Part shown: piece after piece, positions 36,695 through 47,784 of the stretch | Layout: each line of letters starts with the position of its first letter | Numbering within the stretch: the stretch's first letter is position 1 | Assembly (NCBI GenBank): GCA_958450365.1 | Contig: CAUEEP010000741.1 | Span: forward strand, 938,001-1,002,000 | DNA: 64,000 nucleotides | Origin: Mesorhabditis belari | Taxonomy: Eukaryota; Nematoda; Chromadorea; Rhabditida; Rhabditidae | Reading direction: 5' to 3' | The notes under the pieces: generated by a model | The model's database searches: none | Told to the model about the DNA's origin: nothing | The model's input: the letters and a program-made list of their open reading frames with translations, nothing else | Translations under genes and position numbers: made by a program

Positions 36695-39600
36695 ATGCTC
36701 GAAGATCCATATATTTTCCTTGGATTCGAATTCTTTTTGAGTTGGGTCTCGTTTCCGATTAATTTCTTTGCATTCTACTGTATCCTCAAGAAAACACCGC
36801 CCGAGATGAGAGAATATAAAACGCCGTTGATTGTTGTACAAGTTTGTTTGAAATTGATGCAATCCTAAAGTTTAACGAGTGAACAAATTATTGAAGTACT
36901 GAAGTTGAAGTTGAAGTTGGAAAGAAAGTCCTCGGAATTTTTTTTCGTCGTTCTGTTTAAAAATGCACAATGCGCCGATTGACTTAAGATTTATTTCATT
37001 AGAAAGAACAATTCTTCCTCTACAAAATTCCTTTGAAATTCTAGACAAAAACTTCTGAATTTGAATTTTTTGTGAGACAAGAAGTGGGGTAGTCAAAAAT
37101 TGTGCAATCTTCGAGCACTTAGCTTTGAAGAAACCCTTTTGATGACAATAGAAAAAAGATAGTGCATAAAAAATTAGGTAAATAGCCAAAATTTCGAAAC
37201 AATCCGTTCAATCATTTTCTTTCTACAACCTTTTATTTGATTTTTTTTCTGAAAAATGAGCTTTTGTCTTTAATTTTGCCCTAAACTTGACTCAAATTTG
37301 CGTAAGTAAAAAGATGCAAAAATAAACAATAAACATCTTTTATTTAAAGCAAAAGTCAATCGGCGACGACGAAAAAAAATTCCGAGGACTTTCTTTCCAA
37401 TCTAATAGAAAACTAACACAGCATAAAGCTAACTTCATATGTAAGTTCATAGCGCTTTCAGCAGTTTCTGCAATAGATATCATTGAACTCTTTGGATTTT
37501 GCTAAATTTTCAATCCTTTGATTCTGTAAGAATCGAAAAATTGCAGGTTTTCACCTTCGCCACAGATTTTTGTCTATTACTGGTCAAACCACAAATGTTT
37601 ATACCAGCTCTCGCTCTAAGAATTCTCGGCATTTGGGATTCGATTTTCAATTTGGGTGCAAGGAACTTTCTGGTAACTTATTACAAATGCCCAAAACTGA
37701 TTAAACTATTGGGTTGGGGAGAATGAGTCGGCGCCGAAAATCAAAAAAATGTCTAAACTTCTATTCGACTTCGTCAAATAATATGCGTTTGATATGAGTA
37801 GAATGGTTAACTAATTCTCTACAAAATGACATTTAAAAGAAAATTCAAACAGCGCCTCCGCTCAAGAAAAAGCCATTTTTTCACAAAAACTACAAACTGT
37901 GATCTAGAAAAAACCATTGGTGGGATCTTCCTGCAAATTTGGCAACTTAAGTAATTGAATGTGCTCTATCTTTTTTATATAAACACCAAAGAAGGTTTAT
38001 GTGAAAGAAACTGTTCAAATGATGAGTCGGACTCTTTGCCATTTTAACCAGCTGCGTTTGGAAGTTCATAAACTCCACGAAAGAAAAGCTTTGTGGAATC
38101 TCTCAAAAGTGATTTTGTAGAGAAATAGTGGATCCTTTTGATGAAACCAAACGTATGTTTAAAGAAGGCTTTATGTGTGCAAAAAGTCCCTTTAAAGTTT
38201 GGCGCCGACTCATTCTCCCCAACCCAATAGATTAGACTTATTAACCCATTCGAAACCGCAGCGTTTTTTCTTTTTTTTCGTCTGCGGACCAAGCCCTTTT
38301 TTGACATTTTTTCGCTGCAGCGGTCCGTTCCCGCGGTTTTTTTTGCTGACTTTTTATTTTATATTATTTCTGATAATTTATCTTTGATGAAGAATGATTT
38401 GGATTTGACTTCAGTACTTTTCAAGATCCTATCGATTATTATTCTTATTTTATCGACGACAATATGTTAGTAGGCGAATCTAATAAAAATGGAAAAAGGA
38501 AAAAAAAACTGGCAGGATTTCGATGCAAAATCTTTCAAGCTCTTCTTGGCTCTGTATCTTCAAATGGGAATCGTCAAATTACCGAGGATTCGTGACTACT
38601 GAAGTAGCAGGCCTGGCTTGGGAGGATTTTCCCACTTGTCTCACATTATGACAAGAGCAAAATTTGAATCTATTCTTCGAAACCTGCATTTTTGTGATAA
38701 TGAACTGGATCCTGCAGGAGATCGGCTTTATAAGATTAGAGCTGTTATGGAAAATTGCAATGCAAAATCAGAGGCTGCATTGATTCCGGGTAAATATGAC
38801 ACTTCTTTTTTGCCCACGTAATTTGTAGATCTGTTACAATTGGAATATACTTGTAATGCTGAAAAACAGCAAAAAAAACCAGTTAATTGAATGAAAATAG
38901 CTCAATTATGGCGCTGCAGCGGTCCGTTCCTGAGTTTTTGCTGCAACGATTATTCGCTGCAGACGTTTCGAATGGGTTAAACAAGACTTATAAATTAAAA
39001 GAATTCAACTATGACCTTATAAAACTATCCAAAGATTTAATTCAGGGAATAGCCGCGTTTCTGATTGTTTGTACAACTTCCTCGTTGAGTCTTCTATTTT
39101 TCACTAAACTTCAAAATCTTTTACTACCAAACAGCTATTTCAAGTCTTATTTTTATTTTAACACTCTTTACTAAAGAAAAAATTCCAGATTATCGTTTTT
39201 TGGTAAAATGCTTTACGCGCTTCCTTTTTATTTCATTCATCCTTTATGGGTTTCCGCTTCTTTTACTCTTTTGGATCCCAAGAAAGGGGTCAATTCGGAG
39301 AATTTTCAAAAACTGATTCAGGTGGCCTAAAGCTTTGAAAGTTGAGTGAAAGTCCATTCCAGTTACATCCAACTTTTTCATATCTTTCCAATTACACGGA
39401 TATTTATGCGACGAGTAGCCATTTCCCCCCAATCTATCCACCATATCTCAATTTCTCGGCCGTTTATTCAACGATTTATTCTGTTCTCTTTTGTGGCACT
39501 CACGACATTCTTAATGTCAGCTGGGCAAAGAAATTAAAATTAAATAAGTTTTTAGTCTGTACTGACTTGTTATTTTTGTCATCGCCTCATCACTCTTGGT

Positions 39601-41855
39601 AGTCCACAAATGAGCAATAAGACAAGGAAACTTCAAAAGAGATTATTGATCACGCTCAGCATTCAAGTAAGATCTAGATGATTCTCTGATCATTTGTCTA
39701 TTCAGATGGCTGTTCCAGCAATTTCGATTACTTTGTCCGTTGTTTATTATTCGGCTGTTCAACTTATTGAACCAGAGAAGATACCAGAAGGTGTTGAACA
39801 GTTGTATTGATATACATGGCAAGCTCAGGCCAGGGTTGTTTCGACCGAATCCTAATCCGAATCCTTTGTTTCCGAATCGAACTCCAAGTAACAGATCTTG
39901 GGACTTTTGTGAGCCAGACAAGACCAAAAACCAGGCCAAGATCTTGACTTGGCCCTTTTGCCTGAAAAAAAACTGTCATTGGAACAACCCTGACCCAGAC
40001 TTGACCATCAACATCAAGACAGTCAGATCGACTGACTGTGATATTGGATTTGTGGGTATGACTCGTAGAGTGAGTTCCTGTCGATTAAACAAATTAATTG
40101 GTTAAAAATTTGCATCTAAAACCGATTAACCGATTAACCAAGAATTAACCAGACAAAACGTTGGTTAAAGGACCGTTTAATAGATTTGTAGGCAGACGAC
40201 CGAATATCTTAAGTTTTCTCTTGTGAATAATAATTTTTTATGAATAAGCGCGCGAATATTTATTTTCATGCCTTGCTTTTTATTGATGATTAGGTATTTG
40301 ATCCAGCTAAGGCCAATGTCAAAAGCGTCTCATCTCTTTTAGTATATTACTAGAAATGAAAGTTATGGTTGAGATGGAGAAGCAAACTTTTTAAAATAAC
40401 ATTGGATATCTGAAAAAATCTACCTAAATTGCCTATATCTACATTCTGCTTTTGCGACATATTATTGAGTTCTATATTTTCTATATTATCGAGTTCTTTG
40501 AGTTTAAATCATTTAATCGAGAGATGATTTAAAAGAAAAACTAGAGGGGTGAAAAATTAAAGGAAAAAAGGAAAAAGAAAGAGAGGAATTTAAAAAACAA
40601 GGAAAATTATTGGCATTTATTCAGTGATTAATCAGACATTTTACAATTAATTACTTTTTTAACCAAATTATGTCAATTTAATCAGGAGGGACTCACTCTA
40701 ATGACTTGGCACGTCACTGATTCCCGATTTTCTAAAAAGTTAAACCATAACTTTTTTTTGAAATTTTTTGTTTATAGTCTCATGTGGTGGCCTATATGGT
40801 GGTGGTGAAAAAATTTCATGTAAGGGGATCAAGCTAACAAAAAATTCTCGAGGAAAGTGGAAAAATTGCTTTAAAGAAAAAACAGTTTTGACACCAGGAT
40901 TGCCACCAATTGCCACTTAAAGTTTTTCTAAAATTCGGTTGAAAAGGGGCATTTTTTGGGATTTTTGGGAAAAGCAAGAAAATGAGACGGGTAGAGTGCG
41001 AACTCTGGGCCCTCAGCTTCCTGTACAAGCACTCAGCCATTCGGCAACAGGTGAACGGTTTGTGTGGAAAAAAAATCGACTTAGAAGGAGTGGCTCAAAA
41101 CTTCTATGCCAATTTGGCGATGATTACGAGCCATTCGGCAGCTAATTTTTACACCATTGAAATGAGCTTAAAATTCTGTTCTAAATGGTCTGTATATCAT
41201 CGGAAAAGGCCATGGGACCCAATCATCCTTCCCTTGTAAGCTAATATTACAGCTTAAATCAAGTTTCTTGTTCCTAGAAAAATATGGTCCATACCCTCAG
41301 AATCAAACAAATTTTAGTTTCTTAATGTTTTAAAAAATTACAAAGAGTGTTTGTTCTTATTTTATGTTTCTTTTAATGTTTGGTGGTTTATAAAGTATAC
41401 TGCTATAAGTTTTTTTTTGGATTCGATGTGCTATGGGAAATTTTGAAGCGTTCAAATTTAACACAGAAATCTGACTTTTCCACACGATTTCTCAAAAACT
41501 CAGCATCAGATCGGGATGAAAATTTGGCCCAAAAATGGGCAACTCTTTACTTATTATGAGCAAAAAATTTCAGCTAAAGTTATGGTTTAATTTTTTTTGA
41601 AAATCGGAATCAGAAATGTGCCAAGTCATACCCACGAGTCCAATAATATTGTCCAACTCATCCCCCGCTTCAGCCACCAACAATTTCTTCACCGCTTTAC
41701 TCACATGTCACGGTGTTTTGGGCTCATTGACACTCATCATTTCAACTAGTCCATATCGTCGATTTGCGATGAAATTGATCGGAAAGATACAAATTCCTCG
41801 TCTCAGTGAAGTCAATTCGATCAACGTTTTCACAAGCGGTTCTGCTCAACACTGA
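36695..41855 (+). CDS. Srh-class serpentine chemoreceptor gene carrying transposon insertions
   Basis: Exons supported by phase: 36695-36841, 37547-37672, 39046-39143, 39189-39321, from 39363, one ending 39666, from 39706, and a terminal exon ending 41855. Exon 1 has FYCILKKTPPEMREYKTPL, the Srh/Str TM1-TM2 signature. Later hallmarks are MSNKTRKLQKRLLITLSIQ (loop before TM6), MAVPAISITLSVVYYS (TM6), and TALLTCHGVLGSLTLIISTS followed by PYRRFAMKL (TM7 and the HG...PYR signature). Boundaries around 39,480-39,640 and 39,790-41,640 cannot be phased cleanly, because the last intron is filled with mobile DNA. The gene may be broken there. Such receptors sit in sensory cilia and act through G proteins. 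Confidence 0.65.
36917..37400. mobile_element. MITE in intron 1 of the Srh gene
   Basis: Perfect terminal inverted repeats of about 33 bp beginning TTGGAAAGAAAGTCCTCGG at both ends. 484 bp, non-coding. Confidence 0.85.
37709..38227. mobile_element. Mariner-type MITE in intron 2 of the Srh gene
   Basis: Terminal repeats TTGGGTTGGGGAGAATGAGT (about 28 bp, continuing CGGCGCC) at both ends, flanked by TA on each side. 519 bp. Confidence 0.9.
38245..38976 (+). mobile_element. piggyBac-type element, internally deleted
   Basis: Flanked by TTAA on both sides (38,241-38,244 and 38,977-38,980), the piggyBac target duplication. The ends start CCCATTCGAAAC and close with the reverse complement. Subterminal GCTGCAGCGGTCCGTTCC occurs twice in direct orientation (about 38,313 and 38,912). 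Inside, 38,500-38,800 encodes DAKSFKLFLALYLQMGIVKL, a TGA in place of the Trp of the DYW motif, and ESILRNLHFCDNELDPAGDR with LYKIRAV, all hallmarks of the piggyBac transposase (DDE_Tnp_1_7). Only about 100 codons remain. Confidence 0.9.
40064..40700. mobile_element. Inverted-repeat element in the last intron of the Srh gene
   Basis: The left end TAGAGTGAGTTCCTG...GATTAAACAAATT is mirrored on the right as TTAATCAGGAGGGACTCACTCTA. Non-coding. It abuts the next element. Confidence 0.6.
40702..41628. mobile_element. Inverted-repeat element containing a tRNA-like segment
   Basis: Ends TGACTTGGCAC and, reversed, GTGCCAAGTCA, extended by a GATTCCCGATTTTCT / AAAATCGGAATC match and AACCATAAC/GTTATGG. 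The minus strand at 40,988-41,060 reads GTTGCCGAATGGCTGAGTGC with AGTTCGCACTC later, similar to A and B boxes of a Ser/Leu tRNA. Confidence 0.6.
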
Positions 41856-41859
41856 TAAA

Positions 41860-43620
41860 TTTTTAATCCTATCTCATGAAAGAACTTTGACCAACACTTT
41901 CGTGCAGCATTGAGCTGATTTCAGAATTAAAAACAGGAGTCTTTACAAGTTTTACTTGATAAAGATTGGCAAAAACTTGCTTTTGTGCAGTATAAATTTT
42001 GGGTGTAACTTTTCGATCGCCAATCTGTCATTGCAATGACAGATTTGCGGCTATCTCTACTACCTGAATCCAAGAATGGAGACAGCAATGAATCGCATAC
42101 AAAACAAGTGTATTTGCAGAAATGTGCAGAAATGTTTCTTGTAGTTTTTGCTGTTTCTTGTAGTTTTTGCCGTTCTCTGAATAGGTGGAAAGTTTGGAGT
42201 TGAAGTAAACTAAAAGAAGTTTCTCTTAAAATTTTTCTTTATTTCAAAAATGCGCAAAGAATTTGGGGATACCTTTAAAACGCGAATTTCTCGGCTATCC
42301 CATCATAGAATTCTTTAAAATTTTACAAGATACCTCTAATACTAATCTACATAATATCAAAAAAAAATCATGTTTTTATGGTGGTGGATGAATTTTACGG
42401 TCATATTACGGTCATGGTTTTTTCTGAGCTGACCGTTCTCAGCCGCTCCACTACAGATGTGTCTCGAATTTTAAAATTAGTTTGTTCTATACTCTTACTA
42501 TATAATATCAAAAAAAATGAAGGAAATCTATGATGGAATGAAAGTTTACTTAGGGTGCTTTATGTGTTATAAAAGTTCAAATTTTTAAAATTTTTCAAAA
42601 TAATGGTTCAAATTAAACGGTGTTATTTGAAGGATTTGTTTTTAAAGTTGTATTCAATTTGAAATCTGCACTAACTTTCAATTTAGCTTATCAAGCTGAT
42701 GGATTTTCTTCGTGCTGCTTTGATTCACAGAGAAAACCCCAATAAATTTTGTTTTGAAGATCTTCGAGTACTATGCTACCCGACCGTTCATTGCACAAGG
42801 TGTTTACTTGGAAAAAACTTTCAGCTTCAATAAAGTACTTCATAAAAATTGAATTGCGACAGAAATTTGTTTCCAAACAGTTTTACCACTCTCTCCTTTT
42901 CCCCTGATCAGCTTTTTTCTTTGAGTCGAAGATTTTCGAAAGAAAGATAAGACATTTTTGCAAGAAAAGTTTTGGGGCATTGTTGGTACGAAGCCAGGCG
43001 CTTTTCTGAAAACTATTCTGCAAGCATTTTCAATTTAACAGCTATTGATTATTCTTTTTAAACGCTTTGGCTTAATGGAAACACCAAAATATCTCGAACA
43101 GGTCCAGAAATATGATGAAGCTGAGAGATGTTCGCGGAATGATTTACAGGCAGCAATTAGAAAACACTGTTAGGATAACTACAAATTTTAACCATACACT
43201 TTATTAATCAGCATTTTTTGGAAAAACGGGACACTTCTTTAAAAAGGGCCGGTTGAAAATCTTTGACGTACGACAGATTATCATATAATGGTAGGTGAAT
43301 AAAGTGTTTGGCTAGAAATCTTAGTTTATATATTAACTCTAATATAAACACCAGGATGCCAGTACAAAGTTTTCATTTTATGGCAAAAATCTCATGGTGG
43401 TGAACCAGATGGTGGTGGGAGCCATGGTCTCTCATGTACACGGTATCAAAATATGGTGAAAAAGAGAAAACGTGAAAAATCCATGAGCACAAATACATGC
43501 TTTTGATACTAAAGCGGCCACCTGCAGCCATTAGAACCTTTTAGGAAGTTCGATTTAAAAACGTTTTTTAGCTACCCTATATATAGTAGATATGTAAGGG
43601 TGGATTTAAATTTATTCTTG
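41860..43620. other. Intergenic, one exon-like piece
   Basis: Mostly non-coding. At 43,075-43,170 a plus-strand stretch reads METPKYLEQVQKYDEAERCS; with the exon at 43,634 it could belong to one gene, but no consistent donor was found. Confidence 0.4.
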
Positions 43621-43633
43621 TCTTTCATTTCAG

Positions 43634-43792
43634 TTAAATTGCTTTGGACAATTTGAGACAACGGCGGCGAGTGGCGCTGATGGTGGAGCAGAGCATGAGG
43701 TGGAGGCGGATCTCGGTTCCCCATCGATCACCATGATCAACACCCAAATCGAGCTGCCCCCAACCAAACGGAGACATCCCGTCTTTGACTAA
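43634..43792 (+). CDS. Terminal coding exon of an unidentified gene
   Basis: After TTTCATTTCAG there are 52 codons plus TAA. The start reads LNCFGQFETTAASGADGGAE, then an acidic stretch, and the end is LPPTKRRHPVFD. AATAAA follows at 43,806-43,811. GC content is clearly higher than the surroundings, as expected of coding sequence. The upstream exons were not identified, and no domain is visible in this tail. Confidence 0.5.
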   Translation, partial: LNCFGQFETTAASGADGGAEHEVEADLGSPSITMINTQIELPPTKRRHPVFD

Positions 43793-44150
43793 TGTACTTT
43801 TTGCTAATAAAGAATTTCTGATCCATTTCCAACCAGAGAAATTTTACATGCAAAACATTTAATGATCAACAAAACGAGCGGAAGCTTTTTGGTCAACTCT
43901 ATTTAAAGTGTTTTGTTTAACTGTTATTGAAACACACAAAAAATTTTCAAAAACAAGGTAGATAAGATTGAATATGAATGTCCTTGATCACTGATAAGAA
44001 AAGCAAAAAAGATATTTTTGATAAGAAAACTGAACAGTTTTGAGAAACTACTGAGAAAAAAAAGACAGTTGTTTACTCATTTGATTTCATAGCAGTTTTC
44101 ACGGCTTTTTTGAACTTTCACCTTAAAACAAAAGGGAAATTTCAGGTGAA

Positions 44151-44605
44151 ATGAATTTGTTTAAAATTCTGCTTCTTCTTTGTCTCTTACTCGTCTCAAC
44201 GCTTGCAATGTGAGTTGATTTTGATCAACCTTTTTAGTATACTGATCAATTCTTAACTATAAATTAAATCTTTCTTGTGTCATTACAAATAATTAAAATG
44301 TTATTATTTGTAATAATATAAGTTTTAGCTTGCAAAGAGATGCCGATCGGGAAAAGAGAGAAGTCAATGTGGATCGTGTGAGGTGAGATTTTCAAAATCT
44401 CATAAGAGTTACCAATTGGTGATCTTTAATTGCAAAAATTTTGCAAAAACAAATGCAAAGTACTTATTTTACTATTATTACAAGCGTTTTATAAGTTATC
44501 CTAACAAAACCCGTTTATCCAAGGAGAAATGCACATTTTTGTTTCAGAGTTAGACGTGGACGGCCACCGTGGACCGGGCCAGGGCCTAGACCTGAGAAAC
44601 CTTAA
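44151..44605 (+). CDS. Small secreted Arg/Pro-rich peptide precursor
   Basis: Three tiny exons: 44151-44209, 44329-44382 and 44548-44605, with strong GTGAGT and GTGAGA donors and TTTTAG/TTTCAG acceptors, all in phase. The product is 56 aa. The first 19 residues (MNLFKILLLLCLLLVSTLA) are a textbook signal peptide. A charged pro-part has a dibasic Lys-Arg (EKRE), and the C-terminal part has VRRGRPPWTGPGPRPEKP. Dibasic sites and a Pro/Arg-rich tail are typical of neuropeptide-like or antimicrobial peptide precursors in nematodes; which of these it is cannot be told. No Cys in the mature part. It ends 54 bp from the convergent gene on the minus strand. Confidence 0.7.
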
Positions 44606-44658
44606 CTTATTGTTTGAAATTGAAGTTTAAACGTCGATTCTGTTCGTAAAGATAAAGT

Positions 44659-45005
44659 TTATTTCTTGCAAACAACATAAGACACAACGTCCGTTTCCCA
44701 GGTCCATGTACCAGGAGTCCCACACTCGTTGCATCCGGTGAAGGCAGAGATCTGAAATTCTTTGTACAATAGAGTAAACCATTTTGCTGTCCACAAATGA
44801 ACTTGTATACTATTAAAGAATAATAACTTTCTTGAGATAAAATAAACTCACGTGCAAGAGCTCGCTCGCATCCTGAGCATCGAATGAGTTCCGTCAGTCC
44901 AGGCGGGTATGAAATCCTGACCTGTTGACCTGTTGACCTGAAAAGCCATGTCATCGCGATTGCGATGACAAAAAATTGACAAGTCGAAATCCATTCTTTT
45001 TGCAT
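44659..45005 (-). CDS. Small Cys-containing secreted protein, exon boundaries uncertain
   Basis: On the minus strand from ATG 45,005: MQKEWISTCQFFVIAIAMTW, a signal peptide, then a segment with LTELIRCSGCERALA and a GTGAGT donor. Further exon sequence contains YKFICGQQNG, and the last exon after AATTTCAG reads ISAFTGCNECGTPGTWTWET, ending VVCKK and TAA at 44,659. Two CxxC-type pairs suggest a disulfide-bonded secreted peptide. Phases between these pieces do not all match by eye, so an exon may be mis-set. Convergent with the peptide gene at 44,151. Confidence 0.5.
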
Positions 45006-45343
45006 TTTTCCCTTAGTTGGACATCATTTAAGAGTTGTTAGTGCTTAGATTTTTGATTTGAAGACAAAAATTTTTGTACTCGTTGTGGAAGGCCGAAGCT
45101 AAGAGAGTCGGACTTAGCCTGCTTCCAGTCAGGACTCGAAGATGCCGAGCCAAATCCTAGGAACATATAGGAATATAATTTCTAGGAGAATAGAAGGCCA
45201 AAACAATTCAGCATAATCAAAAACCCCTTTATGCAAGTTTTCGTGGAAAAATATTGGTTTTGGGTCAAGTTCCAGACTGCCCCCTTCCCTCCAACTACTC
45301 GAGCGTCTTTTTTATAGACTAAATTAATATTTTTTATTTTAGT

Positions 45344-45732
45344 CGCCAAAAAAAGTCGGAGACGATATTGCAAAGGCAACGTAAGACTGGAAGGGATTGA
45401 AGGTCACCTGCAAGCTCACCATCCAAAACAGAAACACCAAGATCGATGTGGTGCCATCGACTGCGTCCCTCATCATCAAGTAACTCAAGGAGCTACCTCG
45501 CGACAGAAAGAAGGTCAAAAGCATCAAACACAACGGCGATCTCACCATCGACACCATCATCAAAATCGCGAGGACCATGCGCAGTCAAAGAAGAATGGCA
45601 AAGAAGTTGAAGAGAACGGCGAAAGACATCCTCGGAACCGCTCAATTGGTCGGCTGCACCATTGATGGACAACACCCACACGACGTCATCGACTCCATCA
45701 ACAATGGCGACATCGAGATCCCAGCTGAATAG
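45344..45732 (+). pseudogene. Ribosomal protein uL11 (rpl-12) pseudogene B
   Basis: It starts inside the family sequence (SPKKVGDDIAKAT), then has TAA where Gln is expected before [11 protein letters not shown], a second TAA before [10 protein letters not shown], and an extra Arg after MRSQ. It ends normally at NGDIEIPAE and TAG. The N-terminal third is absent. It lies just upstream of copy B of the unknown gene, as in block A. Confidence 0.9.
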
Positions 45733-45844
45733 ATTCAATTTTTATGTTTTCATGGTTTCGTTGATAGTTTTTGTTTTTCATTGGCCTGTTATTATGTTTT
45801 TTCTTTGGTTTTCGTCTTATCTTTCATTCTTTAGTTGCGACGTA

Positions 45845-47200
45845 ATGACACCTCAATTGCGTTTCTCAAAGGATTTTGATTCTTTCACGGTGGAACCGGA
45901 TCATTTGGACGTAGTCTATGGCGAAAAGACTTTTCGTCTTGCTTACCCGATCAACGGAGAAAGGAAATTCTCGGTCGAGGCTTGGGGCAACACGAAGATC
46001 CTGTTGCCGGAAATGTTGCTTGAGGTCTCTTTTTTATTTCATTATTTCATAATTCAATTTCTATATAGGGTAGATAATTTATTTGATACTGGGATATAAT
46101 ATCATACTAGAATAATTATGCTTAAGCTGCAAATCTTTTTCATGATCTAGGTTGAATAAAGATATTCGAGAAATAATATCATCATTATAAACTTTTAGTG
46201 CTACAATTAAGATATTTCTCATGGAATACTTGTAAATGTCCAGGCTGGATTTGAAGATGTGCTGATATTGGGTCGATTTGTCGAGAAACTTGCAAGTATT
46301 GCTGGCTATCAGCAGGTTCAGTTTTCAATTTTTTTTTACGATTGAAAGTTTTCAGCTTGGGCTTATTTAATTCGTTAAGTTGAGATTTTAGGTATGAATT
46401 TTTACGAGAATTCAAGAAACCAATTTTAGGTACGTGTTGACGAGGTCAATTTATCGGCAAATACGTCATGTGGTTCGGAATACGAGGATGAAATTGACGA
46501 GGAAATCGATGACGCCAACATGGATCCAAACCTGTTATTCTTATTTCGGATTATCGATTTGAAAAAATTAGCCCCCTTTTTGCTAGTTTCAAATATTTTC
46601 TTGTGGCACCTTTATCTAACAGTAATTTGGTCTTTTACGGCTATTTGATATTCTTCAGATTTAATAATTCGGGGCTTTTTTCAGATCAAAACATTCCGAG
46701 AACCTATAAAGTGCGCATTTTTTATTTCTTCCTTTAGATGAATCGGGATCGTCCAATCTTGATGTTTGTCGAAGATAAGGTCCTCCCTCTCGGCTTTTCC
46801 TTCCCTGACGGCAGTGCCGGATATTTCGAGATCACTCAAACTCCAGGCGACACCCACTATCGATTCGCCTATATGCCGGGTGTGAATCGCAAGTATGAAT
46901 TAAACCCGAAAGATTTCGGCCGCCGAGCAACGGGAAGAGCAACTTATCTCATGCATAATGTAATGTTACAGGTCAGGGTTTTCTTCTGATTGTAGTTATT
47001 CTTTAGAATTGATGGGATCTGATTTTTAAATTTAAAGCTTATGATTGTCCACCTAACCCAAACGAGTCTCCGGGTGTGTTTGAGCTGCGTGTTCGAAGAC
47101 GCGTGGTGGTTCCTGGCCCGTTTGTGGGTCTCGCCGGGGTCGATGTGTTCGTGGATTTGGGCGTACGGTCGCTTCAAGCTTGATGCATGGGCCTTGTCCA
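45845..47200 (+). pseudogene. Unknown gene, copy B (partly intact)
   Basis: Exons 1 (45845-46024), 2 (46244-46315) and 4 (46738-46971) are intact and very close to copy C. Exon 3 (from 46,430) diverges after the acidic EYEDEIDEEID, and its expected donor is gone. Exon 5 (about 47,047-47,200) keeps PNESPGVFELRVRRRVVVPG, but about 14 bp including the splice acceptor are deleted and the end is changed. It is therefore probably not functional. Confidence 0.75.
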
Positions 47201-47705
47201 GAATAATTTTACGACAATTTAACCAAGGTTTTTTTAGTTTGACCTTTTGATTTTGGTTTAAGGAAAAAAAAGCTATGATATTCATTTTTTCGAAAAAGTT
47301 AGATTTTGTCATGGCCTCAGCTCCATCATTCTTCATTCATCATCATTCAGAAAAATACTATCACAAAAAAAGTTGGCTTTTGAAACATTAACGTATTTCA
47401 ATCAATGTTTGTTTTTCCAAATCAATTCTAAACTGTTCACCTGAATAAAAGTTTATTTGTTATCTAGGCCGTCAAAGAAGAAGCAGTGGGCTATGAATTT
47501 TTTCAAAATTTCACGGAGACTATTCAGATTGCATTTATGACTTTTAAGGGGTATAGTGGTATATAAGAAGACTATTGGCATTTGCCTGAACTTGAAAAAG
47601 TGTTTGCCGATTACGTGATTGTGACGTTGGTTGGCGGCGCGCAGCCGCGAAAGCTCTCCATTGCTATGAAGTTAGTTAAATTCTTTCTTTTTCTTGGCAA
47701 GTTAT

Positions 47706-47783
47706 GGTACCGGATAGGTTAGAGCAATTGCCCCAAAAGCAAAAGCAAAGTAGCAGGTCTGGGGTTCGATCCGTTCTCCGGAA
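47706..47783 (+). pseudogene. tRNA-like sequence, second copy
   Basis: Counterpart of 6,500-6,572. It keeps a good B box (GGGGTTCGATCC) and 3' CTCCGG that pairs with the 5' CCGGA, but part of the A box (GCTCAGTG) is deleted. Confidence 0.5.
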
Positions 47784-47784
47784 A

